From Actinomyces sp. (GTDB lineage Bacteria; Actinomycetota; Actinomycetes; Actinomycetales; Actinomycetaceae), in contig JALCNR010000014.1 of NCBI GenBank assembly GCA_022649165.1, positions 19,350 to 83,349 on the forward strand: 64,000 nucleotides of DNA, read 5' to 3'. Each line of letters starts with the position of its first letter. Within the stretch, counting starts at the first letter, position 1. A program made the translations under genes and the position numbers. The notes beneath the pieces were generated by a model. It was not told the DNA's origin, made no database searches, and saw only the letters and a program-made list of their open reading frames with translations. Positions 1-10,853 of this stretch are shown one piece after another.

Positions 1-182
1 GCGGTTTCGCCACAGGCGAGGCGCTGCTGCGGGCGGAGGCCCTTGAACAGGCCGACGCCCTGTGGCTGGCGTCGTCGAGCAGGCTGATCGCGCCGATCCG
101 TACCCTGGACGGCCGCGCGCTCTCCGTCGACCACGGCCTGACCGACGCGATGAATGAGGCGCTGCTGGCCCGCACCGAGTGA
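1..182 (+). CDS. Class IV aminotransferase / aminodeoxychorismate lyase-like, C-terminal end (partial)
   Basis: Only the last 59 or so codons are inside the window, ending at a TGA at 180-182. The readable tail has the C-terminal pattern of fold-type IV PLP enzymes (branched-chain aminotransferase, D-amino-acid transaminase, PabC): an ADALWLASSSRLIAPI strand, then LDGR. In this family that strand lines the PLP pocket. PabC makes 4-aminobenzoate for folate; the branched-chain enzyme makes Val, Leu and Ile. The fragment is too short to choose between them, though the short ending fits PabC better. It converges on the kinase gene, with 23 bp between the two stop codons. Confidence 0.6.
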   Translation, partial: GFATGEALLRAEALEQADALWLASSSRLIAPIRTLDGRALSVDHGLTDAMNEALLARTE

Positions 183-205
183 GGCGAGGGGACGGCGATC
201 CGCGC

Positions 206-1789
<1,584 letters not shown>

Positions 1790-1900
1790 ACAGCCATTGT
1801 CCCAGCGCTCGAGGCCGGCGCGAACGGGAGATGCCGGGAGCGGACCCGCCCGGCACCGTGGTGTGAGCCGGGTCGGCGATTTGTGGGCACAATGGGGGCT

Positions 1901-2230
1901 ATGGCAGTGCCCGAAGAAGACCTCGTCCATATCCGCCGATGGTGCGAGGCGTGGGTGTCCGACGAATCGCCCGAGCGGGTGCGGCTGGACATGGAGGTCG
2001 ACGACAAGCACGTCGTCATCATCAAGCGGCACGCCCCCTGGCGGGAGGGCCAGAAGGCGACGGCGGAGCCGGTCGCGCGCCTGCGCTACTCGAAGAAGAC
2101 GGGGCTGTGGCGCCTGCACTGGGTCGACCGGTCCGGGAGGTTCCACCACTACGAGAAGCTGCCGGCCCGTGACGTCCGATCGCTGCTCGATTTCCTGACG
2201 ACGACGAAGGATCCTGTCTTCTGGGGATAG
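1901..2230 (+). CDS. DUF3024-family protein
   Basis: A 109-residue soluble protein with no signal peptide or membrane segment. The core, PVARLRYSKKTGLWRLHW followed by an aromatic stretch FHHYEKLP, matches my recollection of the DUF3024 pattern (a basic RH.PW motif, then PIA.LRY......W.L.W). No biochemical function is established for this family. It is divergent from the kinase gene, with about 110 bp between the two starts. ATG 1892, giving MGAMAVPEED, is an equally possible start. The high Trp and Arg content suggests nucleic acid or anionic ligand binding, but that is only a guess. Confidence 0.65.
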   Translation: MAVPEEDLVHIRRWCEAWVSDESPERVRLDMEVDDKHVVIIKRHAPWREGQKATAEPVARLRYSKKTGLWRLHWVDRSGRFHHYEKLPARDVRSLLDFLTTTKDPVFWG

Positions 2231-2333
2231 GCCCCCCGAGGGCGCTACCCGGCCCGCGAACCCGGCCGAGGGGCCCATCGCCCCTCTATGCTGGGCGGAA
2301 TCTGGTGCGACTCGTCCCAACGGGGGTGACGAC

Positions 2334-3152
2334 GTGAGTGTGACGACATGGGTGGTCATCATCCTGGCGGTGACCGGCGCTTACGCGCTGTGGATGCTGA
2401 TCGCGCCGCGTTCCGCGTGGAGGCGCACGATGGCGTGGCGGTTCCGCCGTCCGGCGGACCACGCCCCGGGCGCGCCGCAGCTGCGGGGATGGCGCGTGGG
2501 GGCCGCGTTCGCGCTCATCGCGATCCTGGCGGCAGGGGCTGTGCTCGCCCGTGGCGCCGTCCAACGCCGGGAGGCGGACGAGCGCGGGCGTGACGTGAGG
2601 CTGACCTGGGGGTACAGACCCGTCGGATATCTCGGGAGCGACCGGGTGTCGCTGGTGCCCGATGGGCTCGGTCTGGCCGCGCAGTCGGGCGAGGAGGAGC
2701 CCCCGTCGGAGGAGGACGCCGTCCCGGTCACCACGGCGCCAGATCTGTGGATGCCCGTGGATGACGAGAGGCGCCTCCCGGCCTACATGTGGCACCTGGC
2801 GGACGGGGTGGGTGGGCGGTACCCGGACGGCGTCGCCCTGCGCTCGGCGCCGCCGGAAGGGGTCGATCTGGCCGTGCGCTATCCGGGCCGAGTGAGTGCG
2901 GACTGCCCCGCGGTCGAATTGGCGGTTCGGGAGGAGGCCGACCGCATCGTCGTCGGCTTCGGGCGCTGGGTCCACCCGGACCGGTACGGGATCGGCGAGC
3001 CCGTCCCCGCGCACTGCGCCGACGCCGACGACGGGCAGATCGCCCTGGTCGGCATCGATCTGAGCTCGCCGGTGGGGGACCGCGAGGTCGTCGGTCCGGA
3101 CGGGGCGCCCGTCGTCCGCGCGAGGGAGTCGCCGGGCGAGGGGCAGGGGTGA
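2334..3152 (+). CDS. Membrane protein of unknown function
   Basis: A 272-residue protein that I do not recognise. Two hydrophobic helices are visible, at about residues 4-25 (TWVVIILAVTGAYALWMLIA) and about 58-78 (GAAFALIAILAAGAVLARGA), with a basic loop of Arg and Trp between them. The remaining roughly 190 residues are hydrophilic and probably face outside, as the second helix runs inside to outside by the positive-inside rule. The soluble part has no motif I can name. The GTG start at 2334 follows a GGGGGTGAC sequence that can serve as a ribosome site. It stands alone between the DUF3024 gene and the esterase gene. Confidence 0.6.
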   Translation: MSVTTWVVIILAVTGAYALWMLIAPRSAWRRTMAWRFRRPADHAPGAPQLRGWRVGAAFALIAILAAGAVLARGAVQRREADERGRDVRLTWGYRPVGYLGSDRVSLVPDGLGLAAQSGEEEPPSEEDAVPVTTAPDLWMPVDDERRLPAYMWHLADGVGGRYPDGVALRSAPPEGVDLAVRYPGRVSADCPAVELAVREEADRIVVGFGRWVHPDRYGIGEPVPAHCADADDGQIALVGIDLSSPVGDREVVGPDGAPVVRARESPGEGQG

Positions 3153-3281
3153 GCGGGAACCGCCTCGCATCGGGCGGCACGGGGTGGGACGCCGTGTCCA
3201 CGCTTCGGGCCGCCCCATGTCATATGCAGGTATACACATAGTCTGTGGCCCATCAACACAGCAGGTCGGAGAGGACTCCCC

Positions 3282-5642
3282 ATGGGCTACGGGGCAGGCA
3301 GGTCGGTGTGCGCGGCGACGATCGCGTGCGCGCTCGCGATGGCGGGGGGCCCTGCGGCCTCGGCCGCCGATGGGACGGACGGCGGGGCAGGAGGCCTGGA
3401 CGTCACCATTGCCTTTCCCGGGGAGGACTCCGGGACGATCCCTGCCGATGGCCTCGACGGCCGGGTCTACGTCCTGGTCGCTCCCGTGGGCGAGGACCCG
3501 CTGGATTCGGCGGGCGACGTCACGGGAGACACGATGGTCTTCGGCGAGAACCTGGACGGTGCGACGGCGGGGAGCGAGGTCACCCTTTCGGGGGGCGGAG
3601 CCGACGAGTCGGACACGGGCGTGTACGGCTGGCCGTACGAGTCCCTCGACGATCTCCCCGCGGGCACGTACACGGTCCGGCCGTTCTTCAACATCTACGA
3701 GACCGTCACGCGCAGCGACGGCTCGACGGTGAAGCTCCACTTCCCGTGCGGCGACGGCGGCTGGTTCTGGGACACTCCGGGCAACCTGCTGGGGCAGGCG
3801 ACCGACGTCGTCGTGACCGGGGGCGATCAAACCATCGACCTGGTGCTGGACGACACCGTTCCGATGCCGGACACCTCCGCCGAGATCGGCGGATGCCAGC
3901 AGGGCAATTACGCCGACACGGACACCGTCAAGCATGTCAAGATCCGCAGCGAGGCGCTCAGCGACTTCTGGGGCCGTGACATGTACATCGGCGCGAACAT
4001 CACCCTGCCTGCGGGCTACGACCCCGACGACGAGCAGACCCGCTACCCGGTGATCTACAACCAGGGGCACTGGCCGGGCGGCCGGGGCGCCTACCGAGGC
4101 CAGCAGGTCGACGGCTTCATCACCGTGACGATCCGTCAGGAGTCCCCCTTCTACGACGACGCCTACGGGGTGAACTCGGCGAACGTGGGGCCATGGGGGG
4201 ACGCGATCGCCGACGAGTTGATCCCCGCGATCGACGGGGCCTTCAAAACCGTCGCTGAGCCCTATGCGCGCGTCGTGGACGGCGGATCCACCGGCGGGTG
4301 GGTGTCGCTGGCGTCGCTGGTCTTCCGGCCCGACGTCTTCGGGTCGACGTGGTCGTACTACCCGGACTCCCTGGACTTCCACGCCCACCAGCAGATCAAC
4401 CTCTACGGAGGAGGCAACGCCTACTTCGCGGAGGATGGAACGCCCCTGGGCTCATGGCGCGACTTCGACGGCGACACCGAGCGGGTCACCGTGACCATGC
4501 CGGAGGAGAACCGCTTCGAACTCGCCCTGGGCACCAACTCCCGCTCCTTCGACCAATGGGACATCTGGAACGCCGTCTACGGCGTCCAGGGGGCCAACGG
4601 CTATCCGCTGGATCCCTGGGAGAAGGAGGACGGCACGATCGACACCGACACGGCCGCGCTGTGGGCGCCGATGGACCTCACGGACTACGTGAAGACGAAC
4701 TGGGACTCGGCCTCCGGTCTGGGCGAGGCGCTCGAGGGCCGCATCCATGTCTCGGTGGGGTCCCACGACAACTACTATCTCGACGGCGGTGTGAAGCTGT
4801 TCAAACGGGCCGTCGAGGAATTGGGGGGCGCGGACTGGGCGGACGTGACGGTCATCCCCGGCGCGATCCACAGCGGGTACTACGACGGGCTCGATTTTTC
4901 GGACTACATGGCGGAGGTCGCCCAGTGGGTCGCCGACCACGCCCCCGACGGCGCCACCCCCTTGGCTGACTCCGCCACCGCGGCCTCCACGCGCGGCAAT
5001 CTCTTCACCGAGGTGCTCGCGCACGGCGGAGCATCCGCAGCGGCCGCGCGCCAGTCCGCCCCGGAGATCAGCGTCGACGCCGGCGCGAAGGGCGCCGCAT
5101 CCCAGGCTCGCGCCGCTGGCGGGCAGGGGGACCCGGTCCCGGCGGGGACGACGCTCACGGCGTCGTTCGGGACCTGGGATCCGGCGATGACGGTCACCGG
5201 TCAATGGTTGGCGGACGGCGAACCGGTGGGTGATCCGGTGACGCCCTCGGACGACCGGGGGAACCCCCTCACCCTCGCGGAGCTGGCCGCCGTCACCAGC
5301 ACCCACGTGGTCACCGACGCGGACGCCGGCACAGAGGTCCAGTTCTCGGTCACGGGCACGAAACGGGGGTACGCGCCGGAGACCCGCGTCTCGGAGGCCG
5401 TCCCCGTCGCCGCCGCGGCCTCTCCGGGCCCGTCGGAGACGGTCTCGCCGGGCGGTCCGTCCGGCCCCTCCGGCGGCCCTTCGTCTGGCCCCTCGTCCCC
5501 GGCGGAGACGACCGCGCCGGAGGACCTGGCCTCGACGGGCGTCGGCGGATCGGGCCTGCTGGTCGCGGCCGCCTTCGCGCTCGCCCTGCTGCTCGGCGCG
5601 ATCACGTTCACCGCCGTCCGCCGCGGCGCGGGACGCGACTGA
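3282..5642 (+). CDS. Secreted, cell-wall-anchored esterase-like alpha/beta hydrolase
   Basis: A 786-residue surface protein. It begins with a signal peptide ending near ASAADG (about residue 30), followed by a beta-rich domain of about 200 residues. Then comes an esterase-D/feruloyl-esterase-like hydrolase with nucleophile motif GGSTGG (Ser336) and a probable catalytic His530 in GAIHSGYYDG. After an Ala-rich linker, a small Ig-like domain precedes a Pro/Ser/Gly spacer. The protein ends in LASTG (residues 749-753), a hydrophobic helix and an RR-rich tail. LAxTG is the signal used by class E-type sortases in GC-rich actinobacteria, so the enzyme should be fixed to the wall. Plausible substrates are acylated plant or host polysaccharides; none is shown by sequence. 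ATG 3282 follows a good GGAGAGG site. Confidence 0.82.
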   Translation: MGYGAGRSVCAATIACALAMAGGPAASAADGTDGGAGGLDVTIAFPGEDSGTIPADGLDGRVYVLVAPVGEDPLDSAGDVTGDTMVFGENLDGATAGSEVTLSGGGADESDTGVYGWPYESLDDLPAGTYTVRPFFNIYETVTRSDGSTVKLHFPCGDGGWFWDTPGNLLGQATDVVVTGGDQTIDLVLDDTVPMPDTSAEIGGCQQGNYADTDTVKHVKIRSEALSDFWGRDMYIGANITLPAGYDPDDEQTRYPVIYNQGHWPGGRGAYRGQQVDGFITVTIRQESPFYDDAYGVNSANVGPWGDAIADELIPAIDGAFKTVAEPYARVVDGGSTGGWVSLASLVFRPDVFGSTWSYYPDSLDFHAHQQINLYGGGNAYFAEDGTPLGSWRDFDGDTERVTVTMPEENRFELALGTNSRSFDQWDIWNAVYGVQGANGYPLDPWEKEDGTIDTDTAALWAPMDLTDYVKTNWDSASGLGEALEGRIHVSVGSHDNYYLDGGVKLFKRAVEELGGADWADVTVIPGAIHSGYYDGLDFSDYMAEVAQWVADHAPDGATPLADSATAASTRGNLFTEVLAHGGASAAAARQSAPEISVDAGAKGAASQARAAGGQGDPVPAGTTLTASFGTWDPAMTVTGQWLADGEPVGDPVTPSDDRGNPLTLAELAAVTSTHVVTDADAGTEVQFSVTGTKRGYAPETRVSEAVPVAAAASPGPSETVSPGGPSGPSGGPSSGPSSPAETTAPEDLASTGVGGSGLLVAAAFALALLLGAITFTAVRRGAGRD

Positions 5643-5789
5643 CCGGAAGAGGCGCCGGGATCCCCGGCGGCATCGGCTCTCCGGCCGCGGCGAGGATCGG
5701 CATACTGATATCGGGGGCCGCCGCCGGCGTGGGCGGCGCCCGCCATCTCCGGATCGACCGCGCCGCTCCCGAGTGCCCAGGAGACCATC

Positions 5790-7289
5790 ATGCCGGCAGA
5801 CGGGTTCCGCGCGCCCACGCTCGCCTTTGACGACCCCGACAGCCAGATGCTGTACGGGGTGGCCTATGATATGGCGATCGGCAACCTCGTGTCGAACACC
5901 GTCGCCTTCGACCCGAACGTGTACAACAGGTCCGGCCTCATGGATCTGGGCCTGGGCACGTTCATCCAGGCCGGCGGCGGTTACGACCAACCCTGGACGC
6001 GCGACGCCTCGATCAACTCGTGGAACGCGGCCAGTGCTCTGCTCCCCGATCACGCCCGCAACACTCTGTGGGCCGTGGTGGACCGTGACGCATCCGGGAG
6101 GCTCCGCGTCCAGCAGGACGAGCAGACATGGGACCAGGTGGTGTGGGTGGTCGCCGCCTGGAACCACTACCTCGTCACAGGGGACCGAGAGTTCCTGCGC
6201 TCCGCCTACGAAGCGACGCGGAACACCCTGAGGATCCGCGAGTCGGCTGTGTCCCACACCCTCGACCCGGTCCACGGGCTGTTCACCGGACCCGCGTTCT
6301 TCAATGACGGCGTCGCCGGGTACTCGGAGGCCGAGATCGGGGGTCCGGAGTCGAGCGGATCCGCCTCCTTCGACTACGACGGCGTCAACTCGTCCATGCA
6401 CCTCAGCACGAACGCGCTCTACCACGCGGCCTACACCAGAGCCGCGGACATGGCGCGGACGCTCGGAGAGCCCCCCGCGGTCGTGGATGGCTACCTCGCC
6501 AGGGCCGAGGCCGTCGCGACGGCGATCGCCACGTATCTCTGGAACCCGCGGGCTGGCCTCTACCGGTATGCGATCCTGACGGACGGCACGCCGGATGAGC
6601 ACCAGGAGGGAAGCGGGCTGGCCTTTGCGATCCTGTTCGGCCTCGCCGACAGGGAGCGGACGCGATCGATCCTCGCCAACGCCGCCGAGACGAACTGGGG
6701 GATGCCGGACGTCTTCCCGGCCTTCGCCCGCTACTCCGAGGCGAGGCCCGGGAGACACAACGCGATGATCTGGCCGCTCGTGCAGGGCCTGTGGGCGCGG
6801 GCGGCCGCCAAGGCGGGCGCCACCGGCGTCTTCGCGGCAGAGACCAGGGACCTGGCGCAGCTGGCGAACGCGAGCGGCGGGTTCTGGGAGATCTACAACG
6901 CGTCGACGGGAGCGGTGGACGGCGGATGGCAGACCGGTCGCCACTGGGATTCGGCGACCGCGCAGACATGGTCGGCGACCGCCTACCTCGACATGATCCA
7001 TTCCGGCCTGTTCGGCATGCGCTACGACCAGACGGGTCTCCACTTCGCGCCGATGCTGCCCGCAGGCTGGGGTGATGTCACTCTGACCGGGCTCCGCTAT
7101 CGTGGGGCGACCCTCACGGTCGTGATCAGAGGGTCCGGAAGCCATGTCAGGTCCGTGGCCGTCGACGCGATGGCCCACGACCGGGCTGCGATCCCGACGA
7201 CGCTCGTCGGCGAGCACTCCGTCGAGATCGTCCTGTCGGAGCAGGGCGGGAGGGCGGGAGGGCCGGCCGGCGCGGGCCAGGCCGGATGA
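5790..7289 (+). CDS. (Alpha/alpha)6-barrel glycoside hydrolase, mannosylglycerate-hydrolase/GH63-like
   Basis: A 499-residue protein without a signal peptide, so probably cytoplasmic. The pattern QPWTRDASINSW near residue 70, repeated aromatic-rich helices, and the late EIYNASTGAVDGGWQ and HWDSATAQTWSATAYLDM segments are typical of six-hairpin glycosidases related to GH63 and mannosylglycerate hydrolase (the MGH1-like fold). These enzymes hydrolyse alpha-linked glucosides or mannosides by inversion. The adjacent LacI gene, importer, GH130 enzyme and mannose-6-phosphate isomerase make an alpha-mannosyl substrate most likely. ATG 5790 has an AGGAGACC ribosome site. The family level is moderately sure; the substrate is inferred from context only. 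Confidence 0.72.
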   Translation: MPADGFRAPTLAFDDPDSQMLYGVAYDMAIGNLVSNTVAFDPNVYNRSGLMDLGLGTFIQAGGGYDQPWTRDASINSWNAASALLPDHARNTLWAVVDRDASGRLRVQQDEQTWDQVVWVVAAWNHYLVTGDREFLRSAYEATRNTLRIRESAVSHTLDPVHGLFTGPAFFNDGVAGYSEAEIGGPESSGSASFDYDGVNSSMHLSTNALYHAAYTRAADMARTLGEPPAVVDGYLARAEAVATAIATYLWNPRAGLYRYAILTDGTPDEHQEGSGLAFAILFGLADRERTRSILANAAETNWGMPDVFPAFARYSEARPGRHNAMIWPLVQGLWARAAAKAGATGVFAAETRDLAQLANASGGFWEIYNASTGAVDGGWQTGRHWDSATAQTWSATAYLDMIHSGLFGMRYDQTGLHFAPMLPAGWGDVTLTGLRYRGATLTVVIRGSGSHVRSVAVDAMAHDRAAIPTTLVGEHSVEIVLSEQGGRAGGPAGAGQAG

Positions 7290-7370
7290 GGCCAGGGGCG
7301 GACGCCGCGAACCGCGAGGGCCATCCGCCCACGTGCTCCGAGTGGCGTTGTCGGCGGATACCATGGCGCC

Positions 7371-8399
7371 ATGGCCCCGAGGGATGCGCGGCGAACGACG
7401 ATCATCGACGTCGCGCGGAAGGCGGGTGTCGCGATCAGCTCCGCCTCCGCCGCGCTGAACGGGCGTCCCGGGGTCTCCGACGCCACGCGCGAACGGATCC
7501 TCGGGATCGCCGACGACCTGGGGTATGTCCCCTCGCTGCGCGGTCGCAGCCTCTCGTCCAACCGCGCCTTCCAGGTCGGCCTGGTCGTCCAGCGCGACCT
7601 GGACATCCTCGAGGCCGACCCCTTCTTCGGCGCGTTCATGGGGGGCGTCGTCGGCGAGATCGAGCCGCGGGGCTACGCCCTGGTCCTCCAGATGAGCACG
7701 ACGCCGGAGGAGACGGAGCGGCACTTCCGGTCCATGGCCGCGAACTTGCGCGTTGATGGCGTGTTCATCGACGATATCCGCCACGGGGATCCGCGAATCG
7801 GGCTCATGCAGGAGCTCCGGCTCCCCGCCGTCGCCGTCAACGCCGATCCCGACTTCCCCCTGCCTGCCGTGCGGCAGGACGCCTCCCGGGCGATCGGCGC
7901 CCTCACGCGCCATCTGATCGGCCTGGGGCACACGAGGATCGCGCATGTCTCGGGTCCCGGGGGGTACATCCACTCCACGCAGCGCATGATCGCGTGGCAG
8001 CGCGCCCTCGAGGAGGCGGGACTTCCCAGGGGTCCTTTGTACGAGGGCGACTTCGGCTACCGCAGCGGTGAGGCCGCCGCCGATGCGCTGATGGGCTCCC
8101 CGGAAGCGCCGACCGCTGTCGTGTGCGCGAATGACCTGATGGCGACCGGTTTCGTTCGGGAATGCCAGGACATCGGACTGCGCGTGCCCCTCGACGTGTC
8201 GGTGACGGGCTTCGACGGGATCGCGTTGGGGACCTACATCCGGCCACGGCTGACCACGGCCTCCACGGACCCGCGCCTGCTGGGATCGACCGCTGCCCGC
8301 ATGCTGTTGGACCTCATCGAGACGGGCGGCGTCGAGGACCGGTCGATCGCTCCGGCACAGCCGGTGATCAGGGAATCGACTGCGGCGCCCGCGCGCTGA
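7371..8399 (+). CDS. LacI-family transcriptional regulator of the mannoside locus
   Basis: A 342-residue regulator. Residues 8-32 form the classic LacI helix-turn-helix plus hinge (TIIDVARKAGVAISSASAAL), followed by a periplasmic-binding-protein-like sensor domain ending in SVTGFDGIALGTYIRPRLTT, the usual LacI effector-domain signature. It lies between the MGH-like glycosidase and the importer genes, 98 bp from the binding-protein gene. A near-perfect 18 bp operator (8463-8480) sits just before that gene. The likely role is repression of the importer, GH130 and manA genes until an imported mannoside binds. It could also control the upstream glycosidase. Confidence 0.92.
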   Translation: MAPRDARRTTIIDVARKAGVAISSASAALNGRPGVSDATRERILGIADDLGYVPSLRGRSLSSNRAFQVGLVVQRDLDILEADPFFGAFMGGVVGEIEPRGYALVLQMSTTPEETERHFRSMAANLRVDGVFIDDIRHGDPRIGLMQELRLPAVAVNADPDFPLPAVRQDASRAIGALTRHLIGLGHTRIAHVSGPGGYIHSTQRMIAWQRALEEAGLPRGPLYEGDFGYRSGEAAADALMGSPEAPTAVVCANDLMATGFVRECQDIGLRVPLDVSVTGFDGIALGTYIRPRLTTASTDPRLLGSTAARMLLDLIETGGVEDRSIAPAQPVIRESTAAPAR

Positions 8400-8462
8400 C
8401 CCCGCCGGCGGAACCGCCTTCGATCGCACCCGCATATCGTTCGACGGTGGTAGCATCGCGTG

Positions 8463-8480
8463 TACCGAAACGCTTCGGTA
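8463..8480. promoter_or_regulatory. LacI-type operator before the CUT1 binding-protein gene
   Basis: The sequence TACCGAAACGCTTCGGTA has two perfect 7 bp inverted arms (TACCGAA and TTCGGTA) around ACGC. The GAAACGnTTC core with a central CG is the classic LacI-family operator form. It ends 17 bp before the ATG of the importer binding protein and 64 bp after the LacI stop codon, so a bound repressor would block transcription of the importer operon. A TAGCAT hexamer at about 8451 could be the -10 element, but I see no convincing -35. Confidence 0.82.
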
Positions 8481-8497
8481 AGACAAAGGAGTCCCTC

Positions 8498-9862
8498 ATG
8501 ACACACACATCACGGCGTGGGAGCCGGATTCCCCGCGCCCTCGTCGCGGGCGTCGCCTGCCTGTCGATGGCCGGGAGCCTGGCCGCTTGCGGCGGCGGAT
8601 CGGATGACGAGTCCTCGGGCGCGGCGTCCGGCGGCGGGGCGGACGACGGCTCGCAGCCCTCGGGCTCGCTCAACATCCTGGTCTCCTCGGCCTCGGCCTC
8701 CGATGCCGCCTTCAACACGATCAACGACGCGTTCATGCAGAAGTACCCCGACGTGGACGCCACCATCACCTCCGTCCCGAATGACACCTATCCGGCGACC
8801 AAGTCCGCTCAGCTGTCGGCGGGATCCGTCGACATCATGGTCGTGAAGAGCTTCGTGGAGGTCCCCGAGTACGCGAAGGATGCGACGTCTGACGACGTCT
8901 TGATGGCCCAGGCCGGCGCGCTCGTCGATCTCACGGACGAGCCGTTCATGGAGAACTACACGCCCTCGGTGCTGGACGCCCAGGGCATCGGCGGCAAGCA
9001 ATACGCCGTGCCGACCGGCCTGAGCTACTCGACCGGGGTCTACTACAACAAGCAGATTTTCAAGGACAACGGGCTGTCCGTGCCCACGACCTGGGCCGAG
9101 CTCCAGAACGTGATGTCCACCCTCACGGGCAAGGGGGTCACCCCCTTCGGGCTCGGCGGCAAGGACACCTGGCCCGCCGGACTCGTCATGCTGGGCAACG
9201 TCGCCTCCGCCTTCCCGACGCTGGAGGACAAGCAGGGGCTCGTCGAGGATCTGTGGACGCAGAAGGCCTCTCTGACGGATCCCGATCTCCAGGAGATCCT
9301 GGAGAAGACCCAGACCGTCTTCGACAACGCGCAGGCCAACTTCTCCGGCGCGGGCTACGACGACATGCCGGCCGCCTTCGCCCGCGGGGACTTCGCGATG
9401 CTGCCCGACGGCACTTGGAACCAGCCGACGATCGACACGGCGGTCGACGGCGCGTTCGACTACGGGTACTTCCCGTTCCCCGGCTCCGACGACGCGGCGG
9501 ACAACGCGCTCCTGGACGGGAAGATCGAGCTGCAGCTGGCGGTCCCGTCCTCGTCGAAGAACCAGGAGGCCGCCCTGGCCTGGCTGGAGTTCTTCTCCGA
9601 CCCGACGAACTACGCGACCTTTGTGGACGAATCCGGGTTCTCCGCGGCGCAGCCCGACATCAAGGCCAGTGAGTTCCTCACCTCCATCGCCGACTACACG
9701 AGCACGTACCAGCCGGCCTGGGACACGCTGTGGATCGCCAACACCAAGGCCGGCGAGGACGCCGTCTACCCGTTCAACTACCCGGCCCTGTCGCCCCTGG
9801 GGACTTCGAGCGCCGAGGAGGCGGCTCAGGCGGCGCAGACGGCATGGGCCGCGGGATTCTGA
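8498..9862 (+). CDS. CUT1-type sugar ABC transporter substrate-binding lipoprotein
   Basis: A 454-residue extracellular lipoprotein. A basic N-terminus and hydrophobic stretch lead to lipobox LAAC with the lipidated Cys31, then a Gly/Ser-rich tether. The remainder is a family 1 extracellular solute-binding fold: early NTINDAFMQKYPDV, the VYYNKQIFKDNGL hinge region, TWAELQ, and a late EAALAWLEFFSDP. It should capture an oligosaccharide for the two permeases that follow. The GH130 enzyme and ManA downstream point to beta-mannosides. No ATPase is encoded here, so a shared MsmK-like ATPase elsewhere is expected. ATG 8498 has an AAAGGAG site. Confidence 0.9.
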   Translation: MTHTSRRGSRIPRALVAGVACLSMAGSLAACGGGSDDESSGAASGGGADDGSQPSGSLNILVSSASASDAAFNTINDAFMQKYPDVDATITSVPNDTYPATKSAQLSAGSVDIMVVKSFVEVPEYAKDATSDDVLMAQAGALVDLTDEPFMENYTPSVLDAQGIGGKQYAVPTGLSYSTGVYYNKQIFKDNGLSVPTTWAELQNVMSTLTGKGVTPFGLGGKDTWPAGLVMLGNVASAFPTLEDKQGLVEDLWTQKASLTDPDLQEILEKTQTVFDNAQANFSGAGYDDMPAAFARGDFAMLPDGTWNQPTIDTAVDGAFDYGYFPFPGSDDAADNALLDGKIELQLAVPSSSKNQEAALAWLEFFSDPTNYATFVDESGFSAAQPDIKASEFLTSIADYTSTYQPAWDTLWIANTKAGEDAVYPFNYPALSPLGTSSAEEAAQAAQTAWAAGF

Positions 9863-9883
9863 TCTTCGGTCGACAGCGCCACC

Positions 9884-9924
9884 GGCGGGCGGGGCGGACG
9901 GGCGCCACCCGTCGCCCGCCCGCC
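9884..9924 (+). other. Strong intercistronic hairpin between binding-protein and permease genes
   Basis: The GGCGGGCGGG arm (from 9884) and the ACCCGTCGCCCGCCCGCC arm (to 9924) fold into a very GC-rich stem of about 15 pairs with two bulges and a short loop. No U-run follows, so it is unlikely to be a full terminator. The position fits a stem that protects or overproduces the upstream binding-protein mRNA compared with the permeases. The same arrangement recurs at 33237 and 59137. Confidence 0.6.
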
Positions 9925-9938
9925 CCTGAGGAGGCACG

Positions 9939-10853
9939 GTGAACACCAAGAGCTACCCATTCCCCACCCGAGCGGGCCTGCGCACGTCCTTCGGCGTCGG
10001 ACTCGCGGTCCTCGCGATCTTCGCCTTCGTCCCGGCCGCCGGGGTGGTGGTCGCCTCGCTGACGGACCTCAGACAGGCGGACTACCTGCCCATCCACTTC
10101 GTGGGACTGCAGAACTACCAGGACTATTTCGGCGCCGGCCACCGCGCCGACAACCTCAACGCGCTGAAAAACACCCTGGTCTATGCGGCGGGCTCCACGA
10201 TCCTGCAGATCGCCCTCGCCCTGGGCATCGCCGTCCTGCTCAACAACGCCCATCTGCGCGGGCGCAATGTCTATCGCGCCGTCGTCTTCATGCCGACGGT
10301 GCTGGGGGTGACGGTGACGGCACTCGTGTGGTCGTTGATGTTCAACACCTCGGGAGGCCCGATCCAGTCGGTCATCCGCGCGTTCGGCTCGGACTCGGCC
10401 CTTCTGGGGGACCAGTCGATCGCGCTCTACCTCGTGATCTTCGTCCAGGTGTGGATGACCTGCGGAACCTCGGTGATCATCTTCCTCTCGGGCCTCCAGG
10501 CCATCCCGGACGAGCTCTACGAGGTGTCCAGCATCGACGGCGCCTCCGGGTGGCAGACGTTCCACCACATCACGATGCCGCTGCTGGCGCCCACGGTGAC
10601 GGCGAACGTCCTGCTGGGGGTCGTCAACGCGATGCAGAGCTACCAGCTGACCTACGTCCTGACGGGTCCGGACAAGAAGGGGACGCAGGTGCTGTCCCTG
10701 CAGGTCTACATGCAGGCGTTCGGCGGGCGCTCGGGCACCACGCTGACCCAATCGCAGGGATACGCGGCGGCCATCTCGATGGTCCAGTTCGTCCTGGTCG
10801 GCGTCGTCACGCTGATCACGATGTGGTACCTGCGCAGAAGGGAGCAGAGGTGA
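9939..10853 (+). CDS. CUT1-type sugar ABC transporter permease (first, UgpA/MalF-like)
   Basis: A 304-residue inner-membrane protein with about six hydrophobic helices, the first at residues 17-42. The cytoplasmic coupling motif is present as DELYEVSSIDGASGWQTFHHITMP, an EAA-loop variant in which YEVSSIDGA replaces EAAxxDGA. It forms the membrane channel with the next gene product. The GTG start at 9939 is 6 bp after a GAGGAGG site. Its stop overlaps the next start by 4 bp (GTGA), indicating translational coupling. The tail is short and charged (RRREQR). Confidence 0.9.
   Translation: MNTKSYPFPTRAGLRTSFGVGLAVLAIFAFVPAAGVVVASLTDLRQADYLPIHFVGLQNYQDYFGAGHRADNLNALKNTLVYAAGSTILQIALALGIAVLLNNAHLRGRNVYRAVVFMPTVLGVTVTALVWSLMFNTSGGPIQSVIRAFGSDSALLGDQSIALYLVIFVQVWMTCGTSVIIFLSGLQAIPDELYEVSSIDGASGWQTFHHITMPLLAPTVTANVLLGVVNAMQSYQLTYVLTGPDKKGTQVLSLQVYMQAFGGRSGTTLTQSQGYAAAISMVQFVLVGVVTLITMWYLRRREQR

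Noticed and set aside
4452..8486. A 1344-codon open frame on the minus strand
   Set aside because: It is antisense to the esterase, the glycosidase and the LacI gene, all with clear families; its translation is low-complexity and rich in Arg, Gly and Val, as expected of a GC-rich shadow frame.
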